From JACADW01 sp963747985 (GTDB taxonomy: Bacteria > Acidobacteriota > UBA6911): DNA of 64,000 nt. Shown here piece after piece: positions 18,603-27,769 of the stretch; the first letter of the stretch is position 1, and each line of letters opens with the position of its first letter. The notes below the pieces were generated by a model. That model was not told where the DNA came from. It saw nothing but the letters and a program-made list of their open reading frames with translations, and made no database searches. The translations under genes were made by a program, and so were the position numbers. The stretch is from positions 1-64,000 of the forward strand of contig CAVVHG010000008.1 of the NCBI GenBank assembly GCA_963747985.1, read 5' to 3'.

Positions 18603-19511
18603 CTACCCTCGGAAGATGTTGCGGGCAATGAACAGCACGTTCGCCGGGCGTTCGGCCAGGCGGCGCATCAGATAGGGATACCAGCGACTGCCGTACGGGA
18701 TATAGATGCGGACGTTGTAGCCATCTCGTGCAAGCTGCTGTTGCAGGTCGCGCCTGATGCCGTAAAGCATTTGAAACTCGAACCTTTCCCTGGGAATTCC
18801 CCGCGACTCCGCGTACTCTCTCGTGGCAGCGATCATGGCCTCATCGTGTGTCGCGATGGCATGGTACAGGCCGCTGTCGAGCAGCAGCTTCATGATCCGG
18901 GCGAAGCTGGCATCCGTGTCCGACTTCTTCCTGAAGGCGACGGTATCGGGTTCGAGGTAGGCACCTTTGCACAACCGGATGCGGATGCCCTCCTGGATCA
19001 GGGCCTTGGCGTCATTCTCGCTCCTGTAGAGGCAGGCCTGCAGGACGGTGCCGACGTTGTCCATCTCCGCGTAGACCCTGCGGACAACGTCCAGCGTCTT
19101 GTCTGTGTAGCTGCTGTCTTCCATGTCCACGCGCACGAAGATGCCCAACTGGCGCGCGTGAGCCACGATCGATGAGAGATTGCCGAGGCACTGCTGTATA
19201 TCCAGGTCCAGGCCAAGCTGCGTGAGTTTCACCGAGACGTTGCAGTCGATATGTTCTGAGCGTATCCGATCAAGGATGCCGCTGATTTCCCGGGTTGCAC
19301 CCCGCGCGTCGTCGAGGGAGAGCGTGTTCTCACCGAGAAGGTCCAGGGTCCCTCTGACTGCCTGCCGGTTTGCCTCTTTCACGACCCGAACGGCGTCAGC
19401 GAGCGTTTCGCCCGCCACGAAGCGCCACGCCAGCCTGCGGGACATTCCGACCTTGAGCATCAGGTTTTTGAACCCTTCACTGCGGGCCAGGTAGAGCAGT
19501 AACGCGCGCAC
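18603..19511 (-). CDS. Proline dehydrogenase
   Basis: A 302-aa monofunctional FAD-dependent proline dehydrogenase (PutA-type TIM barrel without the P5C dehydrogenase part). It oxidises L-proline to 1-pyrroline-5-carboxylate and passes electrons to quinone. Family motifs are visible: RVDMEDSSYTD near 127, RLCKGAY near 185, FEFQMLYGIRRD near 240, and the flavin/substrate segment YIPYGSRWYPYLMRRLAERPAN near the C-terminus. It is a single gene facing away from the LON-N gene at 19.7 kb; a partner P5C dehydrogenase is not in the window. The N-terminus is short but normal for this class. Confidence 0.93.
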   Translation of the reverse strand: MRALLLYLARSEGFKNLMLKVGMSRRLAWRFVAGETLADAVRVVKEANRQAVRGTLDLLGENTLSLDDARGATREISGILDRIRSEHIDCNVSVKLTQLGLDLDIQQCLGNLSSIVAHARQLGIFVRVDMEDSSYTDKTLDVVRRVYAEMDNVGTVLQACLYRSENDAKALIQEGIRIRLCKGAYLEPDTVAFRKKSDTDASFARIMKLLLDSGLYHAIATHDEAMIAATREYAESRGIPRERFEFQMLYGIRRDLQQQLARDGYNVRIYIPYGSRWYPYLMRRLAERPANVLFIARNIFRG

Positions 19512-19707
19512 CAGTCGAGTCTCCTTCAGCCGAGGATCGTCAGCGATCTGCGAGCCGGCGACATTGTATCAAAATGGATCAGACAGTCGGTATTCGGCAT
19601 TGATCCGCGACGGCCCCGTCCCCCGGACGGACGTCAATGGCAGGGATCGCAAGCCCTCGCGCGACGCGTTGACGGCCGAGGCGAAGCGGAATAATATCCT
19701 GCTAACC

Positions 19708-20364
19708 ATGATTGTGCCGGTTTTTCCTCTGCCAAACGCTGTACTTTTTCCGAAGACGCTGCTCCCGCTGCACATCTTCGAGGATCGCTACCGGACCATG
19801 ACAAGGGAAGCGCTCGCCGGAGACGGGAGGATCGCGATCGCGCTTCTGCGAGAAGGGTGGGAGAAGGATTACCGCGACAACCCGGCCGTCCATAAGATCG
19901 CGTGCCTCGGAAAGATCGAGACCTATGAGGAGCTGGAAGGCGGCAGGTACAACATTGTCCTGGTGGGAATCAGGCGGGTCCGATTGATCCGGGAGACCCA
20001 GCAGGCACCATACCGGCGAGCCGAGGTCGAACCGCTGGTAGAGCAATGTGACGATGAGAGCGCGGCCGCAGTCGCGGGCCGCCGCAATCACCTTGGAGCA
20101 CTCTTCACCCGATTTACCGAACTCATGACGGACGGACAGTATCACGCCGGTGACCTCGTTCCCCAGTTGGATTTCGAGGGCCTGGTCAATGTTGTGGCAT
20201 CGACGCTGAGCCTCCCGGCCGATGACAAGCAGGGTCTGCTCGAGATAGACGACATCGTAAAGCGATGTGACCGACTGATGCCGCTGCTTCAACGTCAACT
20301 CGAATCGCTGGTCGTCGTCCGTCAATTCGAACACATCAAGCCCGAAGATCCGAACAGGAATTGA
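19708..20364 (+). CDS. LON N-terminal (substrate-binding) domain protein
   Basis: A 218-aa protein made only of the PUA-like LON N-terminal domain plus a helical bundle. It opens with VPVFPLPNAVLFPKTLLPLHIFEDRYR, the classic LON-N start, and lacks the AAA+ and protease domains of Lon. Stand-alone LON-N proteins are common, and their role (substrate recognition or regulation) is not settled. The ATG at 19708 has no strong ribosome binding site; it was chosen because the family begins exactly here. It is followed 10 bp later by the LarA-like gene, then by the acyl-CoA synthetase gene, so the three likely form an operon. Confidence 0.88.
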   Translation: MIVPVFPLPNAVLFPKTLLPLHIFEDRYRTMTREALAGDGRIAIALLREGWEKDYRDNPAVHKIACLGKIETYEELEGGRYNIVLVGIRRVRLIRETQQAPYRRAEVEPLVEQCDDESAAAVAGRRNHLGALFTRFTELMTDGQYHAGDLVPQLDFEGLVNVVASTLSLPADDKQGLLEIDDIVKRCDRLMPLLQRQLESLVVVRQFEHIKPEDPNRN

Positions 20365-20374
20365 GAGGAAAAAC

Positions 20375-21664
20375 GTGCCCTACCCATTGATGTGCCCGGT
20401 CAGGCAGGAATTTGCGCGTGAACGGGAGAGCGACGTTTGTGCCGCAGTTCAACGGGAATGCAGCAGGATGCTGGCGTCGGTCAAGATCAGGCCGGGCGCC
20501 CGCGTGGGCGTTACGGTGGGCAGCCGGGGCATTCACGACATCGCCCGGATAGCACGAACCCTGGTAGACAGGCTGAAGGACGCCGGGGCGGCGCCCTTCA
20601 TTTTCCCGGCGATGGGGAGCCACGGCGGCGCTACCGCGGAGGGCCAGGCTGCGGTGCTGCGGCATTACGGCGTGACGGAAGATTCCATGGGGTGCCCGGT
20701 CATCTCGAGCCTGGAGACCGTCTCGCTTGGCCACTCAGCCGAGGGGATTCCCGTCTTTCTGGACAAGCACGCAGCGGGGGCGGACCACGTGGTCGTCCTC
20801 AACCGCGTGAAGCCGCACACCGAGTTCAAGGGCCGGATCGAAAGCGGCCTGGCGAAGATGCTTCTCATCGGGATGGGTAAATGCGAAGGTGCCCGGATCT
20901 ACCACCGCGCCTTCGCCGATTTCGGGTTCGACCGCATCGTCGAGAGCGTGATGCCGATCGTCCTCGAGAAGGCTCGCGTGCTGTTCGGTCTGGCCATTGT
21001 CGAAAACGCTTACGATGAGACGGCGCAGCTGCGCGCCCTGTTTCCGGCGGAGATGCTCGACCAGGAACGGTTGCTGCTGATGAAAGCGAAGGAACTGGCA
21101 CCTGCGCTCCCCTTTGATGATATCGACGTGCTGATCGTGGATGAAATGGGGAAGAACGTAAGCGGCGCCGGGCTTGACACCAATGTCATCGGCCGGTTCT
21201 ATAACCTTGTGGCACACGAACCTCCACGCCCGCGAATCAAGCGCATCTATGTCCGCGATATCACCCCGCAAAGCATGGGTAACGCCACCGGCATCGGCCT
21301 GGCCGACTTCGTCCACCGCAGGATCGTGGAGAAGGTGGATCCCGCTGCAACGCGGGCAAACTGCCTGACCGCCTCCAATCCTGAAAAAGCGCGAATCCCG
21401 ATCGCCTGTGACTCCGATCGCGAAGCCCTGAATTACTGCTTTGGAACGATCGGTCTTACGCCGCCGGAAAAGGCCCGTGTGATCAGGATCCAGAACACCC
21501 TCAGGCTGGACGTCCTGCAGGTCTCGTCCGCCCTGATGGAGGAGGGATCGGCAAGGCGGGGCTTGGCACCCCTGGGGGCGTCGGAAGAGATGCAGTTCGA
21601 TGCCTCCGGCACCTTGGCCGGGGACATTGAAGGCAGGTTACCTCAGCGCAAAGGCAACGTATGA
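20375..21664 (+). CDS. LarA-like protein (lactate racemase N-domain, DUF2088 type)
   Basis: A 429-aa protein related to the nickel-pincer enzyme lactate racemase but from a distinct branch (PAMGSHGGATAEGQ near 78-91). Residues placed like the LarA nickel/cofactor set can be picked out: His83, His148 (VKPHTEF), Lys161 (SGLAKM) and His177, the last pair 16 residues apart exactly as in LarA. It may therefore be a racemase or epimerase for another 2-hydroxy acid. The GTG start follows GAGAGGAAAAA. It overlaps the acyl-CoA synthetase gene by ATGA. A true LarA is encoded at 30.5 kb. The reaction is unknown. Confidence 0.82.
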   Translation: MPYPLMCPVRQEFARERESDVCAAVQRECSRMLASVKIRPGARVGVTVGSRGIHDIARIARTLVDRLKDAGAAPFIFPAMGSHGGATAEGQAAVLRHYGVTEDSMGCPVISSLETVSLGHSAEGIPVFLDKHAAGADHVVVLNRVKPHTEFKGRIESGLAKMLLIGMGKCEGARIYHRAFADFGFDRIVESVMPIVLEKARVLFGLAIVENAYDETAQLRALFPAEMLDQERLLLMKAKELAPALPFDDIDVLIVDEMGKNVSGAGLDTNVIGRFYNLVAHEPPRPRIKRIYVRDITPQSMGNATGIGLADFVHRRIVEKVDPAATRANCLTASNPEKARIPIACDSDREALNYCFGTIGLTPPEKARVIRIQNTLRLDVLQVSSALMEEGSARRGLAPLGASEEMQFDASGTLAGDIEGRLPQRKGNV

Positions 21665-23388
21665 AAGGGAAGTATCCCGCCTATCCGGCCGACCCGGTCT
21701 CGGATATCCGCGACATGTTCCTGAAGAGCACCGCGCGGAATGCCGATCGGGTCGCGCTGCAATACAAGAAAGGCGGCCGATGGATCCCGATCACCTACAG
21801 GGATTTGCGGATCGCCGTGGAGGAGGTGGCCGGCGGGCTGGCGGCACTCGGCATGGAGCCGAAAGCGAGCCGGCTCGCCATCCTGTCGGAGAACCGCCCC
21901 GAATGGGCGATCTGCTACCTGGCTGCCGCGTGCGCCGGGATTGTCTGCGTCCCCATCGACAAAGACCTCGGGGAAACGGAGGTTTATCACATCCTCTATC
22001 TATCCGGCGCGCAAGTGCTGGCAGCCAGCGCGAGACATGTCGAGCTGGTGGAGGACCTCCAGCCGAAATTGCCGCGACTCGCCACGCTGATCAACATGGA
22101 CGGCACGAGCGATGGACCGGGACCGCTCAGTTTCGAGAGACTGAGATCGCTCGGCCGCGAGCGAATCGCTGCCGGGAAACGGGATTTCCTGGAGCGAGCC
22201 GTCTCCCCCGGCGACTTGCTCGCCATCCTCTTTACCTCCGGTACGATGGGCAATTCCAAGGGAGTCATGCTGACCCAGGGGAGCGTGGCCGTGAATATCA
22301 CGGATGCAGTGCAGTGGGTGGATCTTGGGCGCGAGGACCGCTTCCTCTCCGTGCTCCCCCTCCACCACTGCTACGAGTGCACGGACGGCTTCCTGATCGC
22401 TATCTACCGTGGCGCACAAATCTCCTTCGCGGAGAATCTCCGTCGCCTGGCGGAGAATATGGCAGAGACAAAGGCAACTGCCGTTCTCGGAGTGCCGTTG
22501 CTCTGGCATGCCTTGTACAAGAAGATAGAGGCGGGCCTGGCGGAGCGGGGCTTGTGGAAGGTCAACGCGGCCAAGAAAGTGGCCCGCTACTCAGAGCTGC
22601 TTTTCAGCACCGACATTCGTCGAACGATTTTCTCGGAACTGCACGAGCGCTTCGGCGGAGCTCTCCGGATCCTGATTTCCGGCGGCGCCGCCATCGACCC
22701 GCGCGTCGCGCAGGGCTTCACCGAGCTGGGAGTCACGTTCCTGCAGGGTTACGGCCTGACGGAGTCCTCCCCCATCATCGCAGTCAACCGCAACCGCGCT
22801 TTCAAACATGCGTCGGTAGGGCTTCCGCTGCCAAGCGTGGAAGTAAGGATCGCGGAAGACGGAGAAATCCTCGCCCGTGGACCGAACGTAATGCTCGGCT
22901 ACTACAACAACTCCGAGGCGACACACGCGGCCCTCGAAAATGGCTGGCTTCACACCGGCGATCTTGGATACTTCGACGAGGATGGTTTCCTGTATGTGCG
23001 CGGAAGGAAGAAGGCAGTCATCGTCACGCCCGGGGGAAAGAAGGTCTACCCCGAGGAAGTTGAGGCCGAGATCGTGCGATCTCCTTACATACTCGAATGC
23101 CTCGTCTGGGGCGGGAGCGAGACCGAATCCGACAGGAGGCACGAGGTACACGCAATCGTGGTCCCCAATATCGAGTACTTCATCACGAAGGGTCTCGAGA
23201 AAGAAGGGGCGGTCGAGGTCGGCCGGGTGGAGGAGATCCTGCAACGCGAGGTGAAAGAGCGCTGCCAGAACCTTGCGCCGTTCAAGCGGGTCACCAGCCT
23301 GACAGTGCGTCACGAGGAATTCGAAAAGACGACAACTCGCAAGATAAAACGCTATCTCTACGCGGGTCGAGAGTCACCCGTGACATAG
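21661..23388 (+). CDS. Long-chain acyl-CoA synthetase (AMP-forming)
   Basis: A 575-aa ANL-superfamily ligase that activates a fatty acid to acyl-AMP and then acyl-CoA. Motifs: the P-loop-like FTSGTMGNSKGV (about residues 193-204), GYGLTESSP near 364, the hinge/ATP segment GWLHTGDLGYFDEDGFLYVRGR near 427, and a C-terminal TTTRKIKR carrying the catalytic lysine. It resembles FadD/FAA1-type membrane-associated synthetases. Its ATG overlaps the stop of the LarA-like gene, so translation is coupled, which hints that the two act on a related carboxylic acid. An SDR gene follows after a repeat region. Confidence 0.93.
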   Translation: MKGKYPAYPADPVSDIRDMFLKSTARNADRVALQYKKGGRWIPITYRDLRIAVEEVAGGLAALGMEPKASRLAILSENRPEWAICYLAAACAGIVCVPIDKDLGETEVYHILYLSGAQVLAASARHVELVEDLQPKLPRLATLINMDGTSDGPGPLSFERLRSLGRERIAAGKRDFLERAVSPGDLLAILFTSGTMGNSKGVMLTQGSVAVNITDAVQWVDLGREDRFLSVLPLHHCYECTDGFLIAIYRGAQISFAENLRRLAENMAETKATAVLGVPLLWHALYKKIEAGLAERGLWKVNAAKKVARYSELLFSTDIRRTIFSELHERFGGALRILISGGAAIDPRVAQGFTELGVTFLQGYGLTESSPIIAVNRNRAFKHASVGLPLPSVEVRIAEDGEILARGPNVMLGYYNNSEATHAALENGWLHTGDLGYFDEDGFLYVRGRKKAVIVTPGGKKVYPEEVEAEIVRSPYILECLVWGGSETESDRRHEVHAIVVPNIEYFITKGLEKEGAVEVGRVEEILQREVKERCQNLAPFKRVTSLTVRHEEFEKTTTRKIKRYLYAGRESPVT

Positions 23389-23447
23389 GCAACCGCTCCT
23401 CGAGGGTGCGGCTTTGGCCGGACCCGAAGCGGGCCAACCCAGGAGGC

Positions 23448-23561
23448 GATCGGGGCCGGAATCGGGATCGGTTCTGGCACCGGCCGGGAGCGAACCCGAG
23501 ACCGGTTGGTTGGACATGCGCTGGAACGGCGATACCGATCGCGACACCGATTCCGATCCCG
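23448..23561. repeat. Hexamer-periodic inverted repeat, locus 1
   Basis: The left arm (GGCCGGAATCGGGATCGG and similar, 23453-23471) and the right arm (GATACCGATCGCGACACCGA then TTCCGATCCCG, 23531-23561) are built from near-copies of a six-base unit, CGGNATCGGNATCGG, in opposite orientation. A similar locus lies at 30397-30510. It lies in the 225-bp gap between the acyl-CoA synthetase and SDR genes. Confidence 0.7.
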
Positions 23562-23613
23562 CCAGCGAGAAACCATCGTGGTTACATAATCCGGCCGGGG
23601 GGAAGGGCAGGAG

Positions 23614-24351
23614 ATGCTTGAAAACCGGACAGCGCTCATCACGGGGGGAGTCAGGGGCATCGGGAGGGCGGTGGCGACCCTGCTGGCGGACAGCGGCTGG
23701 GCGATCGCCGCAACGTACCGAACACGGCGTGAAGACGCCGCGTCCCTGGAATCGGGCCTGAAACTGCGCGGCGCGCCTGTCATGACCCTGCAGGCGGATG
23801 TCTCCGATCCGGCTGCTGCCGAGACTCTGGTGCGACAGATCGAGGGCGCCTGGGGCCGGCTGGATGCCCTGGTACATTGCGCAGGCCCCTACCGGCGCCT
23901 GCCGGTCATGGAGGAGAGCGTCGAGGGTTGGCGCTCGATGTTCGACAGCAACCTCCACTCGCTGTTCTATCTCGCACGGTTGGCTGCCCCGGGAATGAAG
24001 GAGCGACGCTGGGGCCGCATCGTGAGCTTCAGCGTGGCCAATGCCGACCAACATGTCGGCCAGCCATACATCACCGCGTATTACGCAGCCAAAGTGTCCG
24101 TCCTGGTTCTCACACGGTCGCTGGCGAAGGCGCTCGCGCCCCACGGCATCACGGTCAATGCCGTCTCCCCCGGGATCATAGACACCGGCAGCATACCGAT
24201 GGAGGAGTTTTCCAGCCTGGTGAAAAACATTCCCGCGGGATACGCAGGGCTCCCCGAGGACGCTGCCACGGTGGTGGGTTTTCTGCTTTCCGAAGAAGCG
24301 CGTTACATCAACGGCGCCAACATCCACGTCAGCGGTGCCTGGGGGATATGA
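23614..24351 (+). CDS. Short-chain dehydrogenase/reductase, FabG-like
   Basis: A 245-aa classical SDR. The nucleotide-binding motif TGGVRGIG (about residues 10-17) and the active-site YxxxK (AYYAAK near 153) are present, with a serine in VSFSVAN. The usual NNAG is HCAGP. The C-terminal YINGANIHVSGAWGI is typical of FabG-like 3-oxoacyl reductases. It probably reduces a keto group with NAD(P)H. Its place behind an acyl-CoA synthetase suggests fatty-acyl or polyketide-like substrates, but the repeat region and own leader mean it may be transcribed alone. A ribosome binding site GGGCAGGAG lies just upstream of the ATG. Confidence 0.9.
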   Translation: MLENRTALITGGVRGIGRAVATLLADSGWAIAATYRTRREDAASLESGLKLRGAPVMTLQADVSDPAAAETLVRQIEGAWGRLDALVHCAGPYRRLPVMEESVEGWRSMFDSNLHSLFYLARLAAPGMKERRWGRIVSFSVANADQHVGQPYITAYYAAKVSVLVLTRSLAKALAPHGITVNAVSPGIIDTGSIPMEEFSSLVKNIPAGYAGLPEDAATVVGFLLSEEARYINGANIHVSGAWGI

Positions 24352-24691
24352 CGGAAGGCCCTCGCTACCCCGGGGAATCTCCTCCTGTCAACCGCCCAGG
24401 CTTCTCGGGCGGCTTTGCGGCTTCCTCGTGTGTCCGGGGGGAGTGGGTGACGCCGATACCATGAAGCTGGCAGAAAGCCTCGACGTCACGCCGGTGATTC
24501 CCGAAGAAAACCAACTGGTGGAACCCCTACACATCACGGCAGTCCTCGACATTGTCCATGCGGATTTCGACGCTCGTCCGGCATCCGCTGGACGCAGAAA
24601 AGGCAGCCTAAGACTCAAGGTTGTATTTATAGCCTTGATTCTTGCCCGACGTCTTCAAAAAAGAGACGTATTCCCGTTCCGCGGAGCTGCG
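24352..24691. other. Intergenic region, 340 bp, between convergent genes
   Basis: No gene. A hairpin CCGCCC / GGGCGG with a 9-base loop at 24392-24412, followed by CTTTG, may terminate the SDR transcript. Nearer the radical SAM gene, TCAAGG / CCTTGA and ACGTCT / AGACGT form small inverted repeats with AT-rich loops (about 24615-24670) that could terminate transcription from the other side. Open frames crossing the region are antisense shadows. Confidence 0.45.
24392..24416 (+). terminator. Possible terminator after the SDR gene
   Basis: Six-base-pair GC stem CCGCCC/GGGCGG 40 bp after the SDR stop, followed by a short CTTTG tail. Weak T run, so only a candidate. Confidence 0.4.
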
Positions 24692-25969
24692 TCATCCCTC
24701 AGAGGGGCGCATCCGGCGTCCGAAGTAGGGCCGCATGAGCTTCTTCAGAACCGCCATCCAGCCCTGGTAGAAGCGGTCCGCGGGCGACATCGAGGCGAGA
24801 TAGAACGTGTCGTCAGGCGTCAGCGACAGACTTACGTTGATGTTCGGGGCGATTCCGACGGGGAGGTTGTGGTTTCGGCAGGTCTCGTAAACATGTCGGA
24901 ATACCCGAAGCATGTCCCTGTAAGCCGGAGGAGGGTAGTTCTCCATTTCCGAACCGGCGAGCGGCCGGAAAATGCAGACAAGAGGAAATGCCCCGGCACG
25001 CACGATGTACTCGATCGCCCTGAAGGTATCCGGCAGCGGTTCCACCCCCGCGATTATCTCTCCGGACACCCGCCCTTTCCCCATTTTACGCGAGCAGTGT
25101 TCCATGGCCCGGAAAAACACTTCACGGCCGAGCACGCTGGTCTTCCCGGGCAGGAACTGACGGAAATATTCCATGTTGTACAACTCGAAACAGAAGGAGA
25201 AATGCTCGACTCCCATCTTAATCGCCCGGTCATAGAGGCTCAGGTCCTGTTCCGGGGCGAACTGGATTCCCACGAGCATGCCGACCTTCTTCTTGATGGC
25301 CTCGACGTACGGCAGGGCTACCTCCAGCCCCCGGAGTCCCTGGTATCCGCTGTTGAAGTGGATGAATGTGACCCCCGATTCGGCCTTTGCCGCGAGAGCT
25401 GTCTCAACGACATCGTCGACTGACTTTTCGGCCTCTTCGTCCTTGCCAACATTCAAGCCGGTCGTGCAGAACTTGCAGTTCAGGGGGGACTGGGGTGCCC
25501 AGAACTTGCACCTCTCTCCGATATAGGTTGAAAGGCACGTCCCCTGAAGAGTGGCGACGCGGGACATTATGACTCCCGCCTTGGTCCGTCGCTCGTACCA
25601 CTCGGGTTTCGGCGCGAGTCTGACGGGATACTCGAAGCCGTTGACCTCGTCAAGGAGGTGGTGCCCGGATTCGTTCCGCTTCAGCAGGTAACGAGTGTTC
25701 TTCACAAACTCTTCCACCACCGGAGCGTTCACCCAAACATCGCGCCGGTTCCCTGGCAGTATCATCTCCAGACCGCTGCCGAGCCCCGCCCGCGTTCGAA
25801 CCAGCGGTCGGCCTTCCTCGGCAACATTCCCGGAGTCCCCGATCCGGATGCCGGTACAAAGCAGATCGATCTTCAGCTCCGCCGGATTGAGGCGATGGGG
25901 AGGTGCTGTCACAAAAGGGGCCCGGTGCTGCTCACCGGATTCGGGTGGTGCAACTGTTTGAGTGCTCAT
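24692..25969 (-). CDS. Radical SAM protein with atypical cysteine spacing
   Basis: A 425-aa protein that reads as a radical SAM TIM barrel, but its cluster cysteines are C154-x10-C165-x2-C168 (another Cys at 145) rather than CX3CX2C. Downstream segments fit the fold: FIHFNSGYQGLRG near 205, VGIQFAPEQ, EHFSFCFELYN near 262, GRVSGEIIAGVEP near 310 and GIAPNINVSLSL near 382. The N-terminal ~140 residues (a beta-rich region with KNTRYLLKRNESGHHLLDEVNG) are unfamiliar. I do not recognise the substrate. Long spacing before the last CxxC also occurs in Elp3. It is a lone gene facing the SDR gene. The ATG at 25969 is the only reasonable start. Confidence 0.8.
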   Translation of the reverse strand: MSTQTVAPPESGEQHRAPFVTAPPHRLNPAELKIDLLCTGIRIGDSGNVAEEGRPLVRTRAGLGSGLEMILPGNRRDVWVNAPVVEEFVKNTRYLLKRNESGHHLLDEVNGFEYPVRLAPKPEWYERRTKAGVIMSRVATLQGTCLSTYIGERCKFWAPQSPLNCKFCTTGLNVGKDEEAEKSVDDVVETALAAKAESGVTFIHFNSGYQGLRGLEVALPYVEAIKKKVGMLVGIQFAPEQDLSLYDRAIKMGVEHFSFCFELYNMEYFRQFLPGKTSVLGREVFFRAMEHCSRKMGKGRVSGEIIAGVEPLPDTFRAIEYIVRAGAFPLVCIFRPLAGSEMENYPPPAYRDMLRVFRHVYETCRNHNLPVGIAPNINVSLSLTPDDTFYLASMSPADRFYQGWMAVLKKLMRPYFGRRMRPSEG

Positions 25970-26329
25970 TCGTTCCTGTCTGCCTCCATCGGCACGGGTT
26001 ATCAGCCGATGGCGCCGCGATGTCCATCAAAATCTATCCCGCGCTCGAGTTCATGGTCAAGCCGAGATTGCCGGTTGGCTTGGTGACCCCATGCGCGCCC
26101 CATACAGCGGAAGCGGGGTGATGTTCGGGCGTCGAACGTCATCCTTCCCGCCGGCGCAGGCTGTCGAGCCTCACCCAGGCGGCCTGGCGCCGCTGTCCTG
26201 ACTGCTGGACCCTGCGCGACAGGGGATGCCTTTTCCCTGATGATCGGTTACCATACACTCCACGAGCCTTACCAGCCGGCGGCGTTCCGCACCGGCGACC
26301 GACTGAGCTCAAGGACAGGAGTCGCGGCC
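25970..26329. other. Intergenic region, 360 bp, divergent radical SAM / cydA
   Basis: The divergent space should hold promoters for both the radical SAM gene and cydAB. I see no clear -35/-10 pair and no FNR-like palindrome. AGGAG at 26317-26321 is the cydA ribosome binding site. No gene or RNA was found. Confidence 0.4.
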
Positions 26330-27667
26330 ATGGATGATGCGCTGGCACTTCATCGCTTCCATTTCGCCTTCACGGTGACCTACCACTACCTGTTCCCGCA
26401 ATTGACCATGGGACTCGGCCTTCTCATTGTCGTCCTGAAGAGCATGTCGCTGTGGAAGAACGACGAAGCGTGGAATCAGTCTGCCCGGTTCTGGGCGCGG
26501 ATCTTCGGCATCAACTTTGTTCTCGGGGTAGTGACCGGGATCCCGCTGGAGTTTCAGTTCGGGACGAACTGGGCCCATTTCTCAAAACTTGTCGGCGGGG
26601 TGATCGGCCAGACTCTCGCCATGGAAGGCATCTTTGCGTTCTTTCTGGAATCGGCTTTCCTGGGACTGTTCCTGTTCGGGGAAAAGCGCCTGGGGAAGTG
26701 GGGCCACTGGACCGCGGCGTTTCTGGTGTTTCTCGGTTCCTGGATATCGGGATTCTTCATCATAGTGACGAACGCCTGGATGCAGCATCCGGTAGCGTAC
26801 TCGACGGCTGCCGACGGCAGCCTGCACCTGAACAGCTTCTGGGATCTGCTCCTGAACCCCTGGGCCCTCTGGCAATACTCGCACAACATGGGCGGCGCGG
26901 TCGTCACAGCATCGTTCGTGATGGCCGCGGTCGGGGCTTATTACCTGCTGGCCAACCGGCACAGGGAGCATGCGGCAAGGTTCGTGACCGTAGGCGTCAT
27001 CGCAGGCCTCGTCTTCAGCGTTTGGCAACTGGCCCCCACAGGGGAGCAACAGGGCAGCCTGGTCTTGCACAATCAGCCTGCGACTCTCGCCGCCATGGAA
27101 GCTCTTTTCAAAACCACGCCGGGAGCGCCGCTGATCATCCTCGGGCAGCCCGACGTGAAGAACCAGAAGATCGACAACCCCATCATCGTACCGGGGATGT
27201 TGAGCTTCCTTACCTATCGTCGCTGGGAAGCCGAGGTCAAAGGCCTGGATGCTTTCCCCAGGGATGAATGGCCCGACCACATTCCGCTTCTGTACTACAG
27301 CTATCACATCATGGTGGGGCTCGGTACGATCTTTATCGCCGTGATGCTGGTGTCCGGCTATCTGCTCTGGCGCCGCCGGCTCCACGAATCGCGCTGGATG
27401 TTGTGGATCCTGATGCTGAGTTTCCCGTTTCCGTATATCGCGAACACGGCGGGCTGGCTTACTGCGGAACTGGGGCGCCAACCCTGGCTCGTCTATGGCT
27501 TGATTCGCACGAGCCGCGGCGCTTCCCCCGGCGTCTCCGCCGGGAACGCCCTATTCACTCTGCTTGGTTTCATGGGGATGTACATGGCCCTGGGTATGCT
27601 GTTTCTCTACCTGGTCTGGCGTGAGGTGGAGCACGGCCCGGATTCCAACGGGGAGGCAAAAGCGTGA
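26330..27667 (+). CDS. cydA: Cytochrome bd ubiquinol oxidase subunit I
   Basis: A 445-aa integral membrane subunit carrying the haems of the high-affinity oxygen reductase cytochrome bd, which oxidises quinol and reduces O2 to water. His19 (haem b595 ligand) and Glu99/Glu107 sit at the same numbers as in E. coli CydA. The His186 equivalent is His185 in QYSHNMGGA. The conserved GRQPW is near residue 380. The quinol-binding loop is the short type, as in most non-proteobacterial enzymes. The ATG at 26330 follows AGGAG. It is followed by cydB after a 102-bp gap. No cydX or cydDC genes are visible. Confidence 0.97.
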   Translation: MDDALALHRFHFAFTVTYHYLFPQLTMGLGLLIVVLKSMSLWKNDEAWNQSARFWARIFGINFVLGVVTGIPLEFQFGTNWAHFSKLVGGVIGQTLAMEGIFAFFLESAFLGLFLFGEKRLGKWGHWTAAFLVFLGSWISGFFIIVTNAWMQHPVAYSTAADGSLHLNSFWDLLLNPWALWQYSHNMGGAVVTASFVMAAVGAYYLLANRHREHAARFVTVGVIAGLVFSVWQLAPTGEQQGSLVLHNQPATLAAMEALFKTTPGAPLIILGQPDVKNQKIDNPIIVPGMLSFLTYRRWEAEVKGLDAFPRDEWPDHIPLLYYSYHIMVGLGTIFIAVMLVSGYLLWRRRLHESRWMLWILMLSFPFPYIANTAGWLTAELGRQPWLVYGLIRTSRGASPGVSAGNALFTLLGFMGMYMALGMLFLYLVWREVEHGPDSNGEAKA

Positions 27668-27769
27668 TTGTTCTCCGGCAGGTGCGCAGACACGGGAGCC
27701 GTGCCTCCCGTGCGGCACTCCCGCGGCCCTCCGGTCGGGCACGGAAAACCCTCATTTGACGAGATCGAT

